A DNA stretch of 64,000 bases from Cristatella mucedo (GCA_009760855.2 WPIO01000169.1:237501-301500); one strand, 5' to 3'. Positions 46,297 to 58,283 are shown, counted from the first letter of the stretch. A program made the numbers and translations. The notes: generated by a model not told the origin, from the letters alone.

Positions 46297-46339
46297 CTTT
46301 CTAGCCTCCGTACAATGGAATAGAGTTATAAACGGAATG

Positions 46340-46620
46340 AAACAATAGTTCAAAATTGATGAGCGGACACACAGCCAGGTCACTTTGGTAGAAATCTTTT
46401 GCGATCGTGATATCTAGAACATGACTTCCAATGTGAGTTACGTGAAAATGCGTTCGATCAAGTCGAAATTCTTCAGACAGTCGAGAATTGAGCGAACGCG
46501 ACTGCTGCTAAGGTCATAAAGGTGAATGTTAAGTGTCCAGCAATCAGTAACAGACTGTCGCACAAGACTTACGGCGAGGAACTCCAAAAAATCTTCCATA
46601 AACAAGGTTAAGCAGTTATA
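46340..46620 (-). mobile_element. LINE B endonuclease fragment
   Basis: Antisense match to 2300-2590 (CAATCAGTAACAGACTGTCG, GGCGAGGAACTCC). The frame is broken. Confidence 0.7.
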
Positions 46621-46626
46621 ATAATA

Positions 46627-46806
46627 ATAATAAATCCTAGCTGATTAAACAGCCTCTTTTTGTATAGCGACAGAAGAGCCTTTACGGCTATCACCACCGC
46701 TTGCAGCGGCGATAAAGGATCGCCCACCGCTGGAATCGAACCCACGACCTCGGGACCGAGGCCGTGAAAGCAACCGCCTTACCTAGTGCGTGCCATCACG
46801 GCTTTA
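46627..46806 (-). mobile_element. SINE2, near full length
   Basis: Antisense: CTAGCTGATTAAACAGCCTC, GCGACAGAAGAGCCTTTACG, CCGCTTGCAGCGGCGATAAA, head with CCGCCTTACCTAGTGCGTGC to 46802. Flanked by AATAATAATAAATC. Confidence 0.85.
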
Positions 46807-46998
46807 GAAGGAGTAAGTAGATTAAAACTGTGAGAAGCATGGTCAGCATGGCTGGGGATCCACTTAACAAGTAGATTTGGAAAATCTGACCCAGCAAAGT
46901 CAAGCATCCGGGAGGCCGTTTGAAGGATTGGGTCGGTAGCCAGCATGGGCAAAACGTTTTTGGTGACAGCTATTGCCGGCCAGTTGGCTGTGCAATTT

Positions 46999-47072
46999 AG
47001 AGCGCTCTCGTGTGAGTTCGTGTTCGTTGCAGAATTCTTCTGAAAACGAAGTTCTTGCGAACATTGTATATG
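46999..47072. repeat. 75-bp repeat shared with 33517-33591
   Basis: Second copy of the sequence around GTTCGTGTTCGTTGCAGAAT. No LINE A tail follows here. Confidence 0.7.
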
Positions 47073-47074
47073 GA

Positions 47075-48730
47075 AACGATACAGCTAAGACCTGTTTAAA
47101 GTTATTCCGACTGTTATTCGACCGTAGCGCGTAAGAAATTAAACGCCTATGGATATCTAAACGCTTATCGCTACGGGCTGCTGGGTCTCCCTCGCCTGCG
47201 GCAGCCTTAGCTACGCCGGAGGCTAGTAACCTGCACGTTATTTATGATCGTCAGCTGCTGTTATCGCTTCGTCATCGTAGATCAAATGCATTCCTAAAGC
47301 AGTTAAGGGAAGTAACTGAATGAGGCCAATGAACTGATCTGACGGCTAAACGTTATTTAATTGGGCAGTAGCCTAAGCACAGCAAAACGTTTACAGGACA
47401 TATAGTTAGTTAATCACTAGATTTTTTTTATTCCTTCTCCTTTCGATGCCTTAGTCCAACCAAACACCAGCGGAAGCGTTCCGCGAACATCGATTAGAAT
47501 CTTAAGCCAAAGGTCAATGCAGCGTGATAATGAGGGTGCATTCATATTCAAGTAAACCATGTTCATACTAAATCTAGCTATGCTGGTCGATTTACGGGTG
47601 CCGAGCATCTAGACGTGCTGGAATCCCGCGAGCTCTTGTCATCAGCTACCGCTACCGGCTGTTAGTCGGCGAGGCAGCCGAGGCGGTGTCGCGGCCGCCC
47701 AACCAGCGATGGCCCATCTAGGGTATCTATGTCGTAAGCAGACGAACCTGTCAAGGTCAAGGACGTCGGTAATGGCGCAGCCCGTGGCTATGCATGCGCT
47801 GGACGCCACCCGACGTTCGACCGAGTGGCCAGATAAATGATAAAACAAAGTTAAGAGGAGTATATGCGAGCTTCATGATCTCACACAGATACAGAGTGGA
47901 TTTGATTACTCGCCGTGAGTTTGATTCAAATTAGTTTTTACGTGCAACTTAATAGTTCATCGCAGCATCGTACGTTACGGTCTCGTTTGATTTGCAATGA
48001 CATTAAGAAACCGAAATTGCTACGTCAATTTCCTAAGATTTTCAGCGCTAACGTTGGAATATTGGCAGTATTCCACCACTCTTATCGCTTGTGCAGAACC
48101 AGCCAACAAAGTTTTGCAGGCTGCCGTCTTTGGCTGGTAAATTGCTCCGTACAGCAGCTAACAACCCTTTTGGATATCGAAATGAGAAGATGCTAAATCG
48201 TTTAGCCGCTAATCGCCCTAATAGATTTCTTAAGCTGCGTTGTGGGTTGTGAAGCGAATTTGGGGTTCATTCAACAGATGGTGCTGAATAGGAAGTTTCA
48301 GTAGCAAAGCTAGTTCCTTTTACGGCAACCTGCCGCATCCATTTTGCAAGCCTGCGAACTCGATGAACCGATGTAGAACTGGCTTGGCGCATGCTTTTTT
48401 ACAGAGCGGAAGAGAAACTGTTCGATTGAAGGTGAAATCGCACAAAAAGAACAGACAGATGGAAACATAGATAGAGCGGTAGATAGAGATAGGTAGATAG
48501 ATAGAAAACGTGAAAGAGCGAAGGTCAACTGATTTAGGGGCATCACTTATATAGCAGCAGAATAGTCTTAGTGGCCATCAGTCCCACTTGCAACGGACAA
48601 ATGAGTTTTCCGCTTCAGAACTAAAATCAACGGCCTGAGTCATGTGAAGAGTGATTATCCTTATCCTGAGGCTAAGACCCAAAGAAGTGGAAATTAGAGG
48701 TAGAGGGAAGGGAGTAAAAGAAAGCGTAAG
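47075..48730. other. No recognised gene
   Basis: The minus-strand frame at 47417-47608 (63 codons, ending KGEGIKKI) looks protein-like and is in AT-richer sequence, but I cannot identify it. A TAGA microsatellite lies at 48465-48505, and a degraded SINE2-like piece near 48545-48625. Confidence 0.4.
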
Positions 48731-48734
48731 CGAT

Positions 48735-48812
48735 AGTAATAATAAATATTATTATCATTATTATGCTAAATTAAATAAAGCGCCCTCAGGGAACTTAATC
48801 TCTTCCTAGAGT
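48735..48812 (-). mobile_element. LINE A 3' tail hairpin, solo
   Basis: AATAATAAATATTATTATC followed by AAAGCGCCCTCAGGGAACTT. Confidence 0.65.
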
Positions 48813-48867
48813 GAGAGTAAGATAGCGAGAGGAAGAGGGGAGAGTGAGAGAAAAAGGAAAAGACAGA

Positions 48868-48932
48868 CAGTATGTGTGCGTGTGTGTGCGCGCGTGCGTG
48901 TGTGCGCGCGCGTGCGTGTGCATGTGCGTGTG
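48868..48932. repeat. GT/GC-rich microsatellite
   Basis: Alternating GTGTGCG/GCGCGCG purine-pyrimidine run, about 65 bp, upstream of the Cys-rich gene. Potential Z-DNA-forming sequence (inference). Confidence 0.9.
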
Positions 48933-49047
48933 GTAGCTTGCTAACCCGACGCTGCTCTGAACGAGCCTAAGTATGTGTGCTTTAGGACTTCACATGTCAA
49001 ACACCACGGCTTATTGTAATAGTTGCGACTACTTTTTGCTGCTTTAG

Positions 49048-49190
49048 GGATGAATACGTCTAACACAGCAGTCCATGCTGCAGCTCATAATATTAACGCC
49101 CACTTTCCCGTGGCTGCAATTGTAATAATTGGCACGGCTGTTTATCTACTGGCTCTGGTTGTCGTGTTGTATTGCTGCAGACGTCTCACG
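49048..49190 (+). CDS. Cys-rich membrane protein, exon 1
   Basis: TTTTGCTGCTTTAG precedes; ATG at 49050. 47 codons to CTCACG|GTGAGA. Contains the transmembrane helix. Confidence 0.6.
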
Positions 49191-52100
49191 GTGAGAGTCC
49201 GGTCTCTTCCTCGCGCGGTTCTCTTTGCAGAAACCGAGACATTGTTCGAATTGTTCGCTGAATTCAGGTGTTAGTGAATGCTTGGCTATAACGAAGCCAC
49301 TAAACGCCGCCACCGCTTTAGTGTCTTGAGCAATGCTCGGCAACCGAGTCGCCGTCGACATGCACAGAGACATACTGGACATGGTGGTCCGAGTACTGGC
49401 AGCAAAATTGCAGCTGCCGCGCGCCCGAATTCTCGTCTATGGTGGACTTCCTCTGTCCGAAACGCAGGGTAAGGCACACCGTAATTCACGGTAGCGCATC
49501 AGTCGTGTTCGCAATTCTAGTGCTTTGATGTTTTTATGGCATAAGTAAAAGCCACGTTGTTGAGGATGATGGTGATGATGACGATGAGAATTTTTTTTAT
49601 TGCTCTTTACCTAAGAGAGAATGCAGCTCTTTTTTGGCACTTTAAATTATGTGAAAAAAATAATATCAACTGATTAATATACTCGTTAATTTCATTTAGG
49701 TTCTGTTAGTTTTTTCCTGTTTTGTTTCAAATGTTTTCAATTCAAAGAATTTAGTGATATCAATTGGTATAGAGCTTCAGGATTTAAACTGTCTAAGTAC
49801 TTAAGGTACGCTCTCTAAAGGTGTTGAGATTGGTTAGAGTCGCTGCTAAATGACCAGAGTCAGAAGAGAGGGTGGTATGACTCAACTCAGAGGAAGTTTG
49901 TGGTAGACGGGGAGCGAAAAGAGATTAAAAGTCTACTTATTATACTGCCTCAAGTCCGAGCACTTTTCCCCCCACTCGAGTTAAGGCCGATGGGAACCAG
50001 TGTATTTTGGAGGAAAAATAACAGTTTAGACTTTCCCAAAAACAAGCATAGTTTCCAAGTTTTGCACCATCTAACAGCGGCTCATAGCACATGCAGATAG
50101 TTTTCGAGGAGAGAGTTAAAAGAAAATAGGGACAGTATGTCACAAATGTATGGACCAGTTTGGCTACGATATCTATGCAAGCAGGTTTTTTTTTGAAATA
50201 TTACACCACTGAAAGTAGGCAGACTTGACTGTGAAGTTGATGTTGTCATCTTGCAAATTAATTTTGAAACGAGAGCCCATATTCCATGCAGAAGCTACGT
50301 GGGATAGGCCGGCCAGGTCAATTTTGATAGTCAGACTTCTCAATTTCTGAGTGATGCTTTCTATACAGTATATGTAAAGTGTCTAGAAAGAGATTCAGTT
50401 CTCTGAGGACGTTATACAAATGTGTTATTATTACTCATTTAAAATGACACGCTTCTATTACTCGAATAAAACGCTGCTGCTGAATACAAGCATGGAAATA
50501 TGATAGGCTTGGAATAAGGGTGTATGACTTCGCAGAAGCACATGAATAAAATTATAGCGACAGGTATATTGAAACCTAGTGGATATCAAGGTGGCAATGA
50601 TCACCTAATTTATTATTCTGATGCAAGGTAGTAGCCATGAGATTTCTCTGTATATTTCAACGCTGGCAGTGCCTACGTGCGTATGCCAATACAATTATGG
50701 CCAAGAGCTTGGTTAACTTATTCTATGGCCTTTTAACTCACCCGAACCAGTAAAGAGGCCGCAGTAGAAGTTAGCTGGATTACTGACACTCAGCTCTGAG
50801 GGTTAATCGTGAAGTGACTAGAAGCCTGGAGCACAGGCAACGATCTGAGCGTGCCTTACCAAAAATATTCGAAAGCGGGCATATTTGAGACCAGTTGCAA
50901 TTGTGTGACCGTTTAAACTCTTGGAGCTAAAAGCACAACCTTTACTCTTCAAAATGGAGCTCCAAATATTTTCACTCGTGTAGATTGAGTTACTATCGAG
51001 CTCGTGTATGGCCACAGCTAAGTCACACGAACGGAACGTTGGTCAGCCAAGAGCAGCGACGTGACGTTAGATGGACAGTTTGCTTGGATGACTGATTGTT
51101 TTATCATGGAGGTAGTCTGAACTGTCAAATAGCATCCGTAATCAACAAGTAGCTTTGTGATCTTGCGAAAAACTCTTAGCTTTAGTTAGCCATGCTGACT
51201 AGGTATTCACTCTCCGGATTATATGGTTGCCATGCCGAGCTGGTGCTCATGCCGAGCTGGTTTGGCCTAGCGGTTAAGGTGCTCGCCCCGACCAAGGTCT
51301 GACTGAGGTCGTGGGCTCGAGCCCCGAGGCATATGTGAAGCGCCTGAATAGATATTGAGTTCTCTTGGGGCGCTATATAAATGAATTATATTTATTATTA
51401 CTTTTTGGTTTACTCTCATCGTACGGAGAGGCTAGAATGATTACATATTCAAATCTAAAAGTGGCGCAGAAGGATTGGGAAGAGGTGGCTTTGAATGCAT
51501 GACTTTAGAAACTTAAATTTAGTGCTACAGCACCGTCAATGACCTGCTCGCGTTCAGGACCGATTTCGAAGACGAGCACTTAGTATTAATGGACAAGCGG
51601 CCTCTAAAAGACAGAGCAGCGCGCACTGCTCCGCTAGCCACTACTACTACTACCCAGTCCACGATCAAAAACGTTCTACTCCGTGCGGCTGGTCACCTGC
51701 TGGCAGTGCAGTTAGTGCAGCAAACTTTGAAATTGGGGGCCTTCGGTTCGAATTCGGCCGATGTTAAGATTTGTTGCCATCGCTTGAGATATCACCACAA
51801 ATGCAAGAACTAGCAGTGACTAAAGCCTTAAGAATACAGTGGTTCTGCGAAGCTTGCCGGCGGTCCTTAGACAGCAGCTCTGTGCAAACTCGGCTCGACG
51901 TGCACACATTGCAACGTTGGTTGCTTTTAATTTATCGCTCGTTCAGAGCAAATACGAACTTGCATGATCTATGGACTTGAGAGTGACTATGCACGGGACA
52001 ATGTTCACTCTCTAGACATAAAAAGAACGTGCTAGACAAGGTTCCGGAAGCCACTGCTGTAGGAGCTCTCGCTAACGAAGAACGAAGCGAGTGGTGACGA

Positions 52101-52836
52101 TGACGACGGCTGTATTGTTTCATATGCAGGCACCGCAAGCGGGTGAGCGTAAATACTGATTAAGCCATCTCGGAAGCAGCTCCGAAGCACCGGGTTGAGA
52201 AAAGAGATAGCGAACCTACAGGGCGACGCACAGGCAGAAAGTCGTTTGCTGCATACGACCGAAAACAAATACTAGCTGATTTAACAGCCTCTTTTTGTAT
52301 AGCGACAGAAGAGCCTTTATTGCTATAACCCCGCTTGCAGTGTCGATAAAGGATCGCCCACCACAGGATTCGAACCCACGACCTCGGGGCCGAGGTCGTG
52401 AAAAGCAACCGCCTTAAGCCGACCCGTTGCAATTACATTGAGCTTAGTTAGCTGATACAGCCCGACTGCAGTGCCTAACGAGCTGGCACGCGAGGCACCA
52501 GTTGGCCGGACGGAGTGGGGTGAGTCCGGGTGGGGTAGAACAACCTTGTGGCATGGCGACACCCACACTGCTGTAACTACTGAATTGCAGGTGCTACCTC
52601 GGCGACAGGTGCCTCCCCCAGTAGCTGTCTTTAGTGGCAAGCTTTAGGTAGCTCTAAGTTTAAGACTTTTCTGCTTGTAGAGAATGAACCTGCTAGACGT
52701 TATATGCTGTCAGCCGTGCATTCCTGATTGCTCAGATGGCTGTCATTGTGGTCCATGCAACTGCAACTTCAACTGCGAGTGCGACGACTTCAGCTGTCTC
52801 TGTCTTAAATGCACAGCCCGCCCCGTCGAGATGTGA
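49048..52836 (+). CDS. Predicted Cys-rich single-pass membrane protein
   Basis: Three exons, 49048-49190, 49322-49468 and 52681-52836, all joined in phase 0 with GT-AG introns, give 147 residues and a TGA at 52834. Residues 1-19 form a short polar N-terminus with an NTS sequon (N2). Residues 20-41 form a hydrophobic helix (VAAIVIIGTAVYLLALVVVL), followed at once by YCCRR. Residues 48-96 hold six cysteines and a Trp/Tyr-rich patch (YWTWWSEYW). Residues 97-147 hold 13 cysteines in CC, CxC and CxxC spacing (HCGPCNCNFNCEC, CLCLKC). The total is 21 Cys. I do not recognise the family. The dense CxC spacing suggests metal binding or palmitoylation on a cytosolic tail, or disulfides if extracellular; this is inference. 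The GG before the ATG follows a strong acceptor-like site, so a 5' UTR exon probably lies upstream. Confidence 0.6.
49322..49468 (+). CDS. Cys-rich membrane protein, exon 2
   Basis: CCGCTTTAG acceptor, then CLEQCSATESP. 49 codons to CGCAGG|GTAAGG. Starts and ends in phase 0. Confidence 0.6.
50140..50362 (-). mobile_element. LINE A RT fragment
   Basis: Antisense match to 61110-61320 (TGTATGGACCAGTTTGGCTA, CAGACTTGACTGTGAAGTTG), diverged. In intron 2 of the Cys-rich gene. Confidence 0.6.
50365..50432 (+). mobile_element. LINE A 3' tail hairpin
   Basis: ATGTAAAGTGTCTAGAAAGA, hairpin, TTATTATTAC. Opposite orientation to the adjacent LINE A fragment. Confidence 0.65.
51235..51412 (+). mobile_element. 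SINE1, full length
   Basis: Head GGTTTGGCCTAGCGGTTAAG (A box) and GGGCTCGAGCCCC (B box), then the AAGCGCCTGAATAGATATTG...GGGGCGCT hairpin and a TTATTATTA tail. The words CATGCCGAGCTGG occur twice at its 5' side (51231-51261). Confidence 0.85.
52272..52416 (-). mobile_element. SINE2
   Basis: CTAGCTGATTTAACAGCCTC, AGGATTCGAACCCACGACCT, head truncated near 52416. In intron 2 of the Cys-rich gene. Confidence 0.8.
52681..52836 (+). CDS. Cys-rich membrane protein, exon 3
   Basis: TTTTCTGCTTGTAG acceptor, 51 codons with 13 cysteines, ending ARPVEM and TGA. It also begins with an AGA-ATG, so alone it could be a 50-residue protein. Confidence 0.6.
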   Translation, partial: RMNLLDVICCQPCIPDCSDGCHCGPCNCNFNCECDDFSCLCLKCTARPVEM

Positions 52837-54585
52837 GCTGCAACTCTGTTTCCGCCATTCGCTCCGGTAAATTTTTTTTTCTGGCTTACGCCTTCACTTG
52901 GCATTTAGGTGACGTCGGCCTCTGAATTGCAGCTCTTTAAGCTGTCGGCCTAGGCAGCCACCTGCGGCTGAGGTCTGTCCTTGGCCAGACAGCAATCAAT
53001 AGAGCTTAGTTAGCGGCAGAATGTGTTCTTCACAAGTGCCGCACGTGCGACCTTTAGAACGTGTTCAGTTCGTCACGATTGCCTAGCACGTGCCTTTTTA
53101 TTTAGTGCCGCTGTGAGACGATGCAGTTCCTGATCCATGGACATGGACGGTCTGCTTCACCTTTCTGTTGTTTTTTTCGGATCCGGAGGCGAGGTTATCT
53201 CGTTCTTGGTCCCCACACCCCGAACTCAGCACTTGGCTCGGCTGCACAAGTCGAACGTTGCCTCGCTAGCAACGCTAGAATCGTGGCTTTCTCTAGCGGT
53301 CTCCCCCATTCGACCGGTGAGCTCGACCGGCCACCACAGATCCGTTCCCCTCGGAATAGATTAGCTGACCTAATGAAACGATTTTTGGGTACTCATTTGT
53401 AAAGGGGACGAATTACATCGACATGTAACCTGAGAGATTAGTTCGTTTCTAGGAACATCTCTCAAAGCCTGCCATCACGCTTAAGTGGCGTGCACACACG
53501 TTCGGGTGGCTCGGCTGTGACACTGGGCTGTTCGGCCAATGAATGGCTCGATTGCCCGCGGGATTTGAACTCGGGAGTTCGAACTTCCGGATGTGTGGGT
53601 CGGCGAGAGCTTGGAAACCGAAACAGCTCAGACCAGCTAACGAGGGTAAATCGGCAGGAAGAGGATCTGGCAGCTGCAGTGACTGCTGACGGCAGGTGCA
53701 TTGCTGCTGCGGACGACTTCATGCCGACTGTGGAAACAGGATTCACGCCGACTGTGGAAACAGGATGCGGCGTGCAGGCAGAGGGTGCTTCGCACGATGC
53801 CAGAAACGACCACAATGCAGAGCTTTATTTACGAAGAACAGCAGCGAGAGTTTAGCTTCTAGCACAGGCTTGCAAGGCAAAGGGGATACGGGCTGGGTAA
53901 GAAGGAGACATTGACCTCGGTTGTGGCTTCGTGAGTGTCGGAGCTTGCTAGCGACTGCAAGTCTCGCGACTCTGAGCCGTCGGCGCAGCCTTAGCCTGAG
54001 CCGCCGGCGTCAGCGCTGCCATGCTGCCTGCGTATGGCAGCACCGCCTGGTAGGTCGTGCCTGGCCGTGTGCGTGAGCTAGCTCGAATCGACGGCAGACA
54101 GCCGTACCGTCTGGGCGCTAGCCGTGGCGGCGCTGCCTCTCGCCGCACGCTTACGGCTCGCCGGCCTTCGGCATTGTTCACAGCGAGTCGTCGCGTGCGG
54201 TGGACGCCTATTTTAGCATCTGCTAAGCGAGCGAGAGCGTGGCGCCGCTAGCGGAGGGCTCGTAAGTCGCTCCGGCCCCAGTGAGTCACAACCCAAGCGA
54301 AGAAACCGGAGTGTAACCTGGTTCAAAGTATCTCGAGGAAAGGATACTACTCAGTAGCGAAATGGCAGCGGTCGCCGACATGCCATTACTTCAAATTTTT
54401 CTCTTGCCGAGCAAATCATCGGGACTTTTGGGAAATTGGGACAGTTCGCGAAAAAGCGAAATTGTGTTGCTGCGTTTATTTTGAACCGGAGGCCGAGCTA
54501 TGGCCAAGGTAAGGCCGGCCCTAACCAGTTACCTACAAAGCATTATGCTTATTAATGCTGCTGCTAAGATTCGTGAACTATGCAT
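52837..54585. other. 3' flank of the Cys-rich gene; no recognised gene
   Basis: Open frames at 53121-53402, 53137-53364 and 53490-53855 lack motifs. A 24-bp direct duplication (GCCGACTGTGGAAACAGGAT) sits at 53723-53768. 53950-54260 is GC-rich. Confidence 0.4.
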
Positions 54586-54589
54586 TAAC

Positions 54590-55920
54590 AAAAGAAAAAC
54601 ACCCCACCCAACCGCCGCGGTGGCCGGAACCACCAGCTTAGACGACGCTCGTTGGGCGGGAACTGCGTGCTGAGTACCTGCTCGTTTGGTATTCCTAGCA
54701 TTGTCTCCAACCGCTCAGCACGCTCCCCCACATGCGTCACTGTGAATCTCTCTAACTTAGTGGTCATCAGGCCTGTTATAACTCTATCGGCCCGACTTAA
54801 CGCTTGCCTTTGGAATCCTCGCTCAATGTGCAATAAACTTCTATAATAAGCGACCTTATTTTTAAAAAAGGTCTCGACCTGCTCGCCCTAACTGAAACAT
54901 GGCTAAAATCGATAAGCTTTCTGACTATTAAAGACGCAACCCCAACTGGTTTCTCATTCTTTCACACCCCTAGATCAATCCAAACAAAGGTGGAGTTGCT
55001 GTTATCGTGCTCTTGAAATTCAACTTCAAGCTATTTGCAGTACCCTCCAAGCAGTCTTTTGAGTCGCTGTCTTGGTCTCACCCAAAAACAAGCTACCGAT
55101 GGTGGCAGTAGTTTATCGATCACCAGGTACCAAATCATCCTTTATCTCAGATTTCTCCGATCCCATTTCGATTCTGTGTGCAAGAAATTGATCCTTCCTC
55201 GTTATGGGTGATTTCAGCGTTCACTTTAATAACTTATCTGACGCCTTCAGCACTGAATTTTGTGCATTTACTGACTCATTGTCTCTTGTGGCTCATGTGC
55301 ACGGCCCTACTCGCATCAAGGGTCACACACTCAACCAGATTTTCTCGTACAACTGCACTTTTGTCATCACCAATTATTACCAAATCCTGTTGATCTGTGT
55401 GACTACATGCAGACCTCATTCAATCTACTGTGTGTGTGTGTGCCCACCTCCTCCTTCTCTAAAACCACCTGTGAATCACGAAACCTCAAGACGCTTGACA
55501 TCGATGCTGTCCGTGCGAGAATATCTGCTTCGCCTCTGCTGCTCAGTCCCCTCTCCGATCTGTCATCATTAGTAGATAGCTACAACACGACACTAGCTGA
55601 CACGCTCGACGAGTTTGCACCTCTGACTAAGCGAACTGTTCGTCCTCGCCCAGACGGCCTATGGTTTACCACAGACATTAAACTAGCCAGGTCTACGAAG
55701 CGCAAGCTTGAAAAAGCATACAAAAGATCAGGACTGACTGTCCATCGACAAGCATACGAGGACTACTGTAGGTCGTACCAATCGATCCTAGCAAAGGCCA
55801 AGTCTAGCTTCTATAAAAAAATTGTTGAATCACAGATGCACAATCCAAAAATGCTGATGTCGACGATCAACCATCTCCTCAACCGCTCCCAGATTAGCTC
55901 CTTACCTGATGATCCTTGTG
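54590..55920 (+). mobile_element. LINE A 5' part: endonuclease and linker, broken frames
   Basis: Endonuclease start LNACLWNPRSMCNK near 54800, LLALTETWL near 54880, then GDFSVHF near 55207 in another frame. The linker frame at 55407-55931 contains RPDGLWFTTDIKLARSTKRK. Several frameshifts. Interrupted at 55921 by an antisense LINE B; the rest resumes at 58284. Confidence 0.8.
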
Positions 55921-58283
55921 ATGTAATGTAATGTAATGTATCTCCGTCAGTAACTCCACAAAGTCATAAAGACCATGTGGGTGTTACGCAGGAGAGTTTT
56001 GTATAGCGAACTCACAGCCTAAGCGGCTTTCGGTACGCATTCGGTAGCCAACAGACTTCGTCTCAAGCAACAAAGAGAAAGTTGCAAGCATAGCAGAGTC
56101 AGGAGAGCAGTTGAGGTAGTGAGTAGCATAGAAGTAGCAGTTCAGGACCGCTCAAAAAGATGTGCCATAGTCGGCAGTCGGAGAGTAGATGTCGTTGCGT
56201 AAGAATTGTGGAAGCGAGTTCCACAGTCTAGGACCTGCAGAGCTAAAGCATCTGTCGCCAACTGTCTTTAAGCAGAGGAATGGGACAGCTAACTTATTGT
56301 CCACACAGGACCTGAGGGCGCGAACAGGCTGAAACTGATGCAGCAGTTCAGCTAGGTATCAAGGAGCCAAGCCGTGGCGGGCCCTGTGGGTCAGCCTAAG
56401 AACTTTGCTCTGTATCCTTTGCTCAACCGGCAACCATCCCAGCTCTTCCAGCAAAGGTGACACATGCTCAAACCGCTAGGACTTGAAGACCAGCCTTGCA
56501 GCCATATTCATAGTCCGCTGTAGTGGCATAATGGCTTTCTTTGGTAGCCCAGCCAAAAGGGAATTACAATAATCAAGCCGAGACAGAAATACAGAGCTAG
56601 TTAAATTTTTTACAAGCCACTGTGGGAGACAGCTTCTAATCTTGGATAGGGATCGGATGTGATGGCTAGCTGTAGAGGCAGTCTTCTGAATGAAGCTTTT
56701 GAAACTGAGGCAGCTGTCGAACACGACACCTAGATTACGAGCACGTGGTGAAGGTCACACAATAGCATCACCTATTAGAACAGCAAAGCCTTTTAATCCA
56801 GCCACACGCTTAGGGTGTCCTATGAGCAGCAGTTCGGTTTTATCGTCATTAAATTTCAGGAAGTTTTCCGACATCCAGGATCGAATATCGGCAAGGCAAG
56901 CATTCAGTTTCTCAGTTGATGCAGCAGATTCCGACGGTTTAGATGACAAATACAACTGAGTAACGTCAGCATAGAAGTGATATCCTATTCCATGGGCCTT
57001 AATCACTTTTTCCAGAGGTTGTGTATGAATGGTGAACAGCAAGGGACCGAGTACAGACCCTTGAGGAACTCTACAGGTGACCCTTCTCATGTCTGAGACC
57101 TGACCCCCACACGACACGGATTGATCACGATCAGACAAGTATGATTTAAACCACACCAGTGCTTCGTCTGCCAGACCGATCGTTGTTCTCAATCGTTCAA
57201 GCAGAACTTCGTGATCAATGGTGTCGAAGGCAGCAGACAGATCTAGCAGAGATAGGGCAGTGACATTCCCGTCGTCGTTGCAACGTAGAATGTCATTGTT
57301 AACACGGAGGAGAGCAGTTTCAGTAGAGTGCTACCTCTTGAACCCTGATTGAAAGTTTTCTGACATTCCATTACTTTCAATATGTTCAACCAGCTGCTTA
57401 GCAACAATTTTTTCAAGAATCTTTGATAAGAACGGAAGAAGGGAAACTGGGCGACAGTTTACTAGGACCTCTGTGTCTAATCCAGACTTTTTAAGAATAG
57501 GTCTAACGATTGCCGATTTGAAGGACTTGGGGACGAACCCTCTTACCAAAGAAGCATTAAAAATATTGGTTATGGCAGGGCTAAGATGGTCTGCAAGTGA
57601 AGACCACAGATATGAAGGTATAGGGTCTTCAGGAGACGAGCTCTTTTTGCTAGACCTTATTAAGGCAGCCACATCACAGGCAGAAACATCAGAGAACCTG
57701 TTAAGAAAGGTCACAGGTTGAGGAACGGCGATTGCTTTGGTCGGAGGGGGCTTAACAGAGGCACGAATGTGCACAATTTTTCCAGTAAAGAAGGCTGAAA
57801 ACTTTTCGGCTGAGCCCTTAATATCTGGAGAGTCAGACCTGACAGCATTGGCCAGTAAATGGTTTACTGTCTAATAAATCTGTTTAGTGTCCGACTGGCA
57901 GGAATTCAGTTTTCTAATGAAAAAAGAAGCCCTGGTTTTTTTAAGCTTTCGGGTGTAAACTCGAAGGAAGTCTTCAAAATTGAATAGGTCTGCCTCAGAC
58001 CCCGATTTCTTGAAACGACGTTCCAGCCTTCGCTTAACACGGCGCATCTTAAGGAGTTTTTTTGTAAATTGAAAGCAATCTCGACGACTTTGAACACGGA
58101 TAGAGCGAACGGGAGCATACTTGTCAAGAGCACTACTGAGTGTCATGTTCATCGCATCAGTGAGGGTATCGAGGCTGCCGGTTGAGTCTGAATGCAGATC
58201 AAGAAGACCTGCATCACAAACAGATTTAAAAAACTTGTCCATGTCAATGCTTTGTAAGTTACGTCGTTTGGCAAATTCGACTG
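55921..58283 (-). mobile_element. LINE B nested in LINE A
   Basis: 2.36 kb, antisense to its host. From 58283 down it holds the endonuclease end and linker (RRNLQSIDMDKF), the RT N-terminal part (PEDPIPSYLWSSLADHL, VNCRPVSLLPFLSKILEKIV, 57331-57774) and the RT core with YADV in place of YADD (56755-57192). The C-terminal domain (56476-56724), the 3' UTR and an (ACATT)n end at 55921-55940 follow. Frames are broken at about 57190-57330 and 56725-56755. 5' truncated, inactive. Confidence 0.88.
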
